From Glandiceps talaboti (Eukaryota > Hemichordata > Enteropneusta > Spengelidae): a DNA stretch of 64,000 nucleotides. The translations under genes and the position numbers were made by a program. Each line of letters starts with the position of its first letter. Position 1 is the stretch's first letter. The stretch spans positions 20,510,449-20,574,448 of the forward strand of contig NC_135553.1 of the NCBI RefSeq assembly GCF_964340395.1, in the 5' to 3' direction. Below the pieces are notes generated by a model that did no database searches, was not told the origin of the DNA, and saw only the letters and a list, made by a program, of their open reading frames with translations. Shown here one piece after another: positions 59,449 through 64,000 of the stretch.

Positions 59449-60590
59449 ATAAATATCTGTACCTGTAAGTGACAGTTCCTTTGGTGTATACCCACAGGCA
59501 ATAACTGACTGTACCGGTATGTTGACCGACCTACTTCTGAATAATACGCACTCTAGTCTAAGTTGACAGAGTTGAGCTATTTCAGGCTTTCTATTCAACC
59601 CACATAATAGGCTACTAAGTTTGTTGTTTATTTATTGTTGAAAAAACTTTCCTGTGTTGTGAACTGTGTCCTACTAGGTCAGGAAATAAACCCTGACAAA
59701 AAAAGTTGAGGTGCGCTGTACATTTCAATACAACGTACGTCGTAAAGCTGGAAGTGGTGACTGCTGTATGACGTCAATTAAGAACTCAATGCTATGTGTG
59801 TGTGTGTGTGTGCTTGCATATTTCTAAGAATACTTTGGCTTATAGTAGCTCCATTAGCAATGCATTAGGGCATGAAATCAATAGCTACCTGCAATATACA
59901 ATGTGGGCTGTTTATGTTTGTGTGTGACGTCTTTGCAGTGATGTCATACTAGCTAGTACTTAACATGCCTGTATATATAATATATTTGTTTACAGTTTAT
60001 TTTTCACAACCAATGATGTCATTGCAGTATTTATTTCAAAGTTTGCACATTACCGTAAATCCTCCCCAGCACTAACCTGTCAACAACCATTCAGACTTTA
60101 CAGTTTTCCAGAAAACATGAAGTAAACGTGGTTGATTTTTTTATAAACTTTCAATCAGTTATGATTACCACTCATTACGATATTTTTTGGGGGAATTAAT
60201 TATCAAACAACTATATACTTGTAGCTTTTGCCAGAATCACTATTCTACTTTAATATACCCCTCATGTTGCTTACATACAGATTTCACTTCATGGAAAATA
60301 TGTCAATATATGATAAAACGTGTTCACTTTATGTTATTTTTCCGAACTTTATGTAATTCATTTTTCATATCCAGAGATACTGTTCAGTGCACAGCATTCA
60401 CTCAATGAAAAATAAACTTTGTTGCAGGACAGCAATAGATAATATATTAGAATATGGATGAATGAAATTGGCTTTTCAAACCTTTATAGATGCATTTTTT
60501 TCATTTTGTTTCTTTGTTTTGGCCTTTGGGGGCTTTTAGAGTAATATTGTCTGTGGGTTTATTTTTTGCATTGATTGAAGTTATCAAAGT
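59449..60590. other. Unique AT-rich DNA, no gene seen
   Basis: A short (GT)n run lies at 59796-59812. Otherwise nothing recognised. Confidence 0.5.
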
Positions 60591-60591
60591 A

Positions 60592-60750
<159 letters not shown>

Positions 60751-61950
60751 TAAGTGTATAGGCCAAACAAGAGCTGTGATTGGCACTTGGAGTGGTCATG
60801 AGGTGCCATTCATCCCATACTATTTTTCATTTGAAGGCCAACACAGATTGACTGTATCTGTCACTTAAACTTGTCTATTAAAATGAATAGATTAGATTAT
60901 GAGCATTATGACCGTGGTCACTGGTGCAGGTTCATCATCAATCCATGACACATATTGCCTTCCTAATGTGACTACTTCAAACCATAGTGCCATTATTTCA
61001 CAAAAAGGGAGTTGAGAGAACATGTCAAAGGCAATCTCAAGTTATACATACTTCTGACATTAATGACTCAACAAAGTCAGAATACAGGAGATTTATCAGT
61101 TACGCAAAAGAAAAATAAATGTTTCTGGTCAGGACATTTTGTCTAAAGTGGTGCGCCGATATAATTTTTTTTATTCTCAACAAACCAGTGTCACTCAATC
61201 TACTATTTATGGCAGTTACTGTTCTTTTTATTTAGTACTTTACAGCAAGTGTGTATGTGGGGACAGATGTCATTTGCTTGCTCATGATTGGCTCTGCAGT
61301 TATCTTCACTGAAGTAGCAATTAATGATGGGAGGGTTATTTTTCTGAACAACCTTACAGTGATTTTCTAAAAGTGAAAAAATAACATGAAACAAACATGA
61401 TGTAAATCAATAACATGCAAAAAAAACACTTTTAAAATATATTAAAATTGTGTTGTTATTACAATTTTGAAATATGATTTGTAAACAAAACTTAGTAAAC
61501 TCAGTAAAAATAGGTGTGTTTTGAAAAGAAAAGGGGTAAAAATGGGAGGGGGGGGGGAATATAGGGAGGGGGGCAAGAAAAATGTTTCCTGTAAATGAGA
61601 AAAGTAAGAATAATAATTTTGATTCTGAAGGTTGGTTGTTTTTTGACAAATTCAAGATATTCGATTAAAATTATTTATATTAATAATGGCATTGTTATTA
61701 TGCAAATTTCTATGTGCTATTTGTGTTAAAACTGTTTAAAAAATTGAAGATTTGAAAATCATTTTAATATATATTGTGAATGCTACCCTCTAATAGTTTA
61801 AAGTCTTCATGGATCAGCATGGTAACTAATGATGCAAGGGTTACCGGGGTAACAGTAGAGTAGTTATATCATAACAGGAAGTATTATATTTCGGATTAAA
61901 TACAGGATTAGTGTATATATAATTTGATCAATGGTTTTACTGTTGAGGTT
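60751..61950. other. Unique AT-rich DNA, no gene seen
   Basis: Nothing recognised apart from a short G run at about 61547-61556. Confidence 0.5.
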
Positions 61951-61984
61951 GAAAAAAAAAACCAAGTGAAATAAAAGGCAGTAC

Positions 61985-62760
61985 TGTATTTTGAATTCCA
62001 TACTTGAACACAATTATACTTATTTTAAAACTTAAAGTAAACTTTAAAATGATCACATTTTAGAAATCAAGATAAATTTTGAGTTTAATATTCAGTTTTT
62101 TGGAGGACTGAAAAAAAAATTAGTGAAAAAATTGTATTGTTGTACATTCTACTACTTGAATCCAACTACAACTGCTGAATGAACGGAACCTGTTACAAAC
62201 TGGAAAAGTAAACAACTGAATTGCATTAATAACATTTGGCTCAGCATGGTGGAAGTACAGAGACTTGTATTACATTCCATCACTTGATAAGAACAGTTTT
62301 ATAGATAATTATGATAAATAGTCCGCATTCACAAACAAATTAGAAGCTTCCCTGACATTTCATGTACACATAAAGAGGCCATAAAACTGTTCTTATCCAA
62401 CCATGGCATGTAATGCAAGCCTCTGCTGTTCCAACATACTGTACCAAGTGTTGTTTAATAATCCAATTCATTTGTTTACTTTGCCTGTTTGTCCAATGTT
62501 CTGTTTGTCCATCGTCTGATGTCGGCAGTTGTACTTATTTTACAATTTATGTATTAAAATTGGTCAAATTTTTTTAGATCAAGATAAATTTTGACAGTTC
62601 CAGGTGTTGGGGGGGGGGGGGGGTGAGACAAAAAAATAAATGAATAAAATCTACTGTTCTAAATTCTACACTTGAACACAACTACTTATTTTACAACATA
62701 AAACTTAAAGTGATCATAATTTTTAAAAAATTTAGATAAATTTAACAGTTGTTTACTTTT
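61985..62760. repeat. Diverged tandem repeat, unit about 165 bp, three copies, interrupted by a MITE
   Basis: Copy 1 (about 61990-62148) and copy 3 (from about 62666) begin ACTTGAACACAA-TA, CTTATTTTA, AAACTTAAAGT, TGATCA-ATTTT. Copy 2 begins at about 62153 with ACTTGAATCCAACTA, is cut by family F element F3, and resumes at 62534 with CTTATTTTAC. It continues GATCAAGATAAATTTTGACA, a G run (about 62607-62621), GAGACAAAAAAATAA and TACTGTTCTAAATTCTAC. Confidence 0.7.
62169..62531. mobile_element. Family F palindromic MITE, full copy (F3), TA target site
   Basis: CAACTGCTGAATGAACGG at the left and its diverged complement ending GATGTCGGCAGTTG at the right. Inner landmarks are TGTTACAAACTGGAAAAGTA, CAGCATGGTGGAAGTACAGA, TTGATAAGAACAGTTTTATA and their partners. 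It is flanked by TA on each side (62167-62168 and 62532-62533). The host tandem unit reads ...CCAACTA on the left and TACTTATTTTAC on the right, as ACTACTTATTTTAC does in the uninterrupted copy. Confidence 0.88.
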
Positions 62761-64000
62761 TTTTTCATTGACAGGAAAATTCCAGACAGGGGTAAAATGT
62801 CACAAAGGTCAGAGGTCAAATCTATAGGGTAAAACTGTGCATACACTTCTGTGGTCAGTAAAGCAAAATGTAAACTGTCAAAATTCTTATGGTCTCACAC
62901 AATAGAGAACCCTTGGCTATTAGTCTCAAGATCATTGCATCCTTCATGTTCTCCTTTCAAAATTATGCAAAATATGCAGTATCAAAAAACTACCCAAGAC
63001 ACCCCAAATAAATATTTATTATATTTTACACTTTGGTCGTACTCAGGTGTCAGGGGTTTTGGCTGTGTACACCATTAAGTTGCTGTCAACAAAACGATGT
63101 TTACAGAAACTTCAAAAGAATTCACCTCAGAGAATTTTTGCTGTGAAGATTTTGTTTGAAGTGCTACTTTACTAACACTGGGTCATTTACATTTAGACGT
63201 AGGAAATACCCTCCTGGCATAAAATGTCGGAATACTTCATTTTAATAACTTCTAAAATGTATCTGTTTTTCTAGCTCAGGCTGAAAAGTGTCAACTCTGT
63301 GTGCATGCAGCTGACATTTCTGTCAGTCACCCAAAAAGGTGAAGGAGATTGCCGTGACATTTTGTCAGATTCCACCACTCTTTTGAAACTCAGTACGTGA
63401 GCTGTGAAAAACGATCGATGAAGCCAACGTCATCTGTACATGCAGTCACCATGCACTGTGTTCCTGTTTGCTTGTCTGTTCTGAGAAAACCCTTATTTCC
63501 AAGAATCTGTAGCATACGTTTAACGAAAGGATTGGTTTATACAACTCACATGATATATGGATTTTGGAAACATTCCAAAAAATTTACAACTAGCAAAGGT
63601 AATACTACCTGCATGGTAGAAACCAATATCCCATGGGCTTGTTTTTTAAAATTCAACTTATTATTGTACCAACAGGTGACAACTTTACTGATCAGTTTAA
63701 TGTTAAAAACAATGGAAATTCAACATCATACTGCAATGATAGTATAAAAACAAACGGCATACAAATTAGAAGTTGACGATCAAAACACAAGTTTGATGTA
63801 AATTTTTACCTGGAAATTTTTGCGTAAGACTATAATAATTGTCACTTTTTTTTGCTGGAAAACAAAAATATCAAAATATTAGTAGCTACTAAAATACCTT
63901 TTTCTATATGAACACAATGTAGCAGCAGTTTGGTAATTTTAGGGAAAATTAGTCTGTGAGAACTAGCTGTAAAATAATAAAATCATAGTGGTGAAAATAT
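62761..64000. other. Unique AT-rich DNA, no gene recognised
   Basis: The 116-codon frame at 63397-63747 is the longest non-repetitive one in the window. Its sequence (Cys/Leu-rich start, no clear domain) does not match any family I know, its base composition is not distinct from the surroundings, and no splice or promoter context stands out. It is most likely chance. Confidence 0.4.

Noticed and set aside
63397-63747. 116-codon frame as a host gene
   Set aside because: No domain, no composition shift, no splice or promoter context. A frame of this length is plausible by chance in 64 kb.

Overview
The window looks like intergenic or deep intronic DNA from an animal, probably an AT-rich marine invertebrate. 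That rests on the kinds of repeats present: palindromic miniature inverted-repeat elements (MITEs), tRNA-derived SINEs, 5'-truncated non-LTR retrotransposon ends with (TTGA)n or (ATATC)n tails, a Penelope-like fragment, a pogo/Tigger-like terminus, and very long microsatellites. I cannot name the species. I found no convincing host protein-coding gene, rRNA or functional tRNA. Open frames are short, lack recognisable domains, and the longest ones are translations of microsatellites. The only protein similarity I trust is to retroelement C-termini at about 31.7, 33.5 and 41.7 kb.

Layout. 0-9 kb: mostly unique AT-rich DNA with a SINE head (841), a foldback element (1190-1459) and family B MITEs (1645, 5077). 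9.7-13.2 kb: two tandem arrays, a 76-bp repeat (9966-10476) with alternating unit types and a roughly 39-copy, 39-bp minisatellite (11702-13190). 13.5-28 kb: MITE families A, B, C and E, a foldback element near 25 kb and short dispersed repeats. 28.0-28.5 kb: a (AT)n-(GTAT)n-(AT)n block of about 450 bp, followed by a perfect 23-bp hairpin. 31-36 kb: two dead non-LTR 3' ends, a family C element split by a foldback insertion, and a family F palindrome. 37-38.1 kb: long AT and CA microsatellites flanked by a duplicated segment. 39.4-40.5 kb: a degenerate satellite holding a family A MITE, which itself holds a Tigger-like end. 41.5-43.7 kb: Penelope-like fragment, a family E/family F junction, family A. 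45-55 kb: more family A copies (one holding a SINE), degenerate tandem repeats and a large hairpin element. 55-64 kb: family B, GGT and TC microsatellites, a 107-bp tandem repeat, a family E element with a tandemly amplified end, and a family F palindrome inserted into a roughly 165-bp tandem repeat.

Nothing here forms a gene system. The content of interest is repeat biology: six or more non-autonomous inverted-repeat families in 64 kb, several layers of nesting that give relative ages and exact insertion boundaries, two families sharing ends but not interiors, and one family whose ends are amplified in tandem. Family letters A-F are my own labels. All family assignments come from reading the window against itself; no database was searched.
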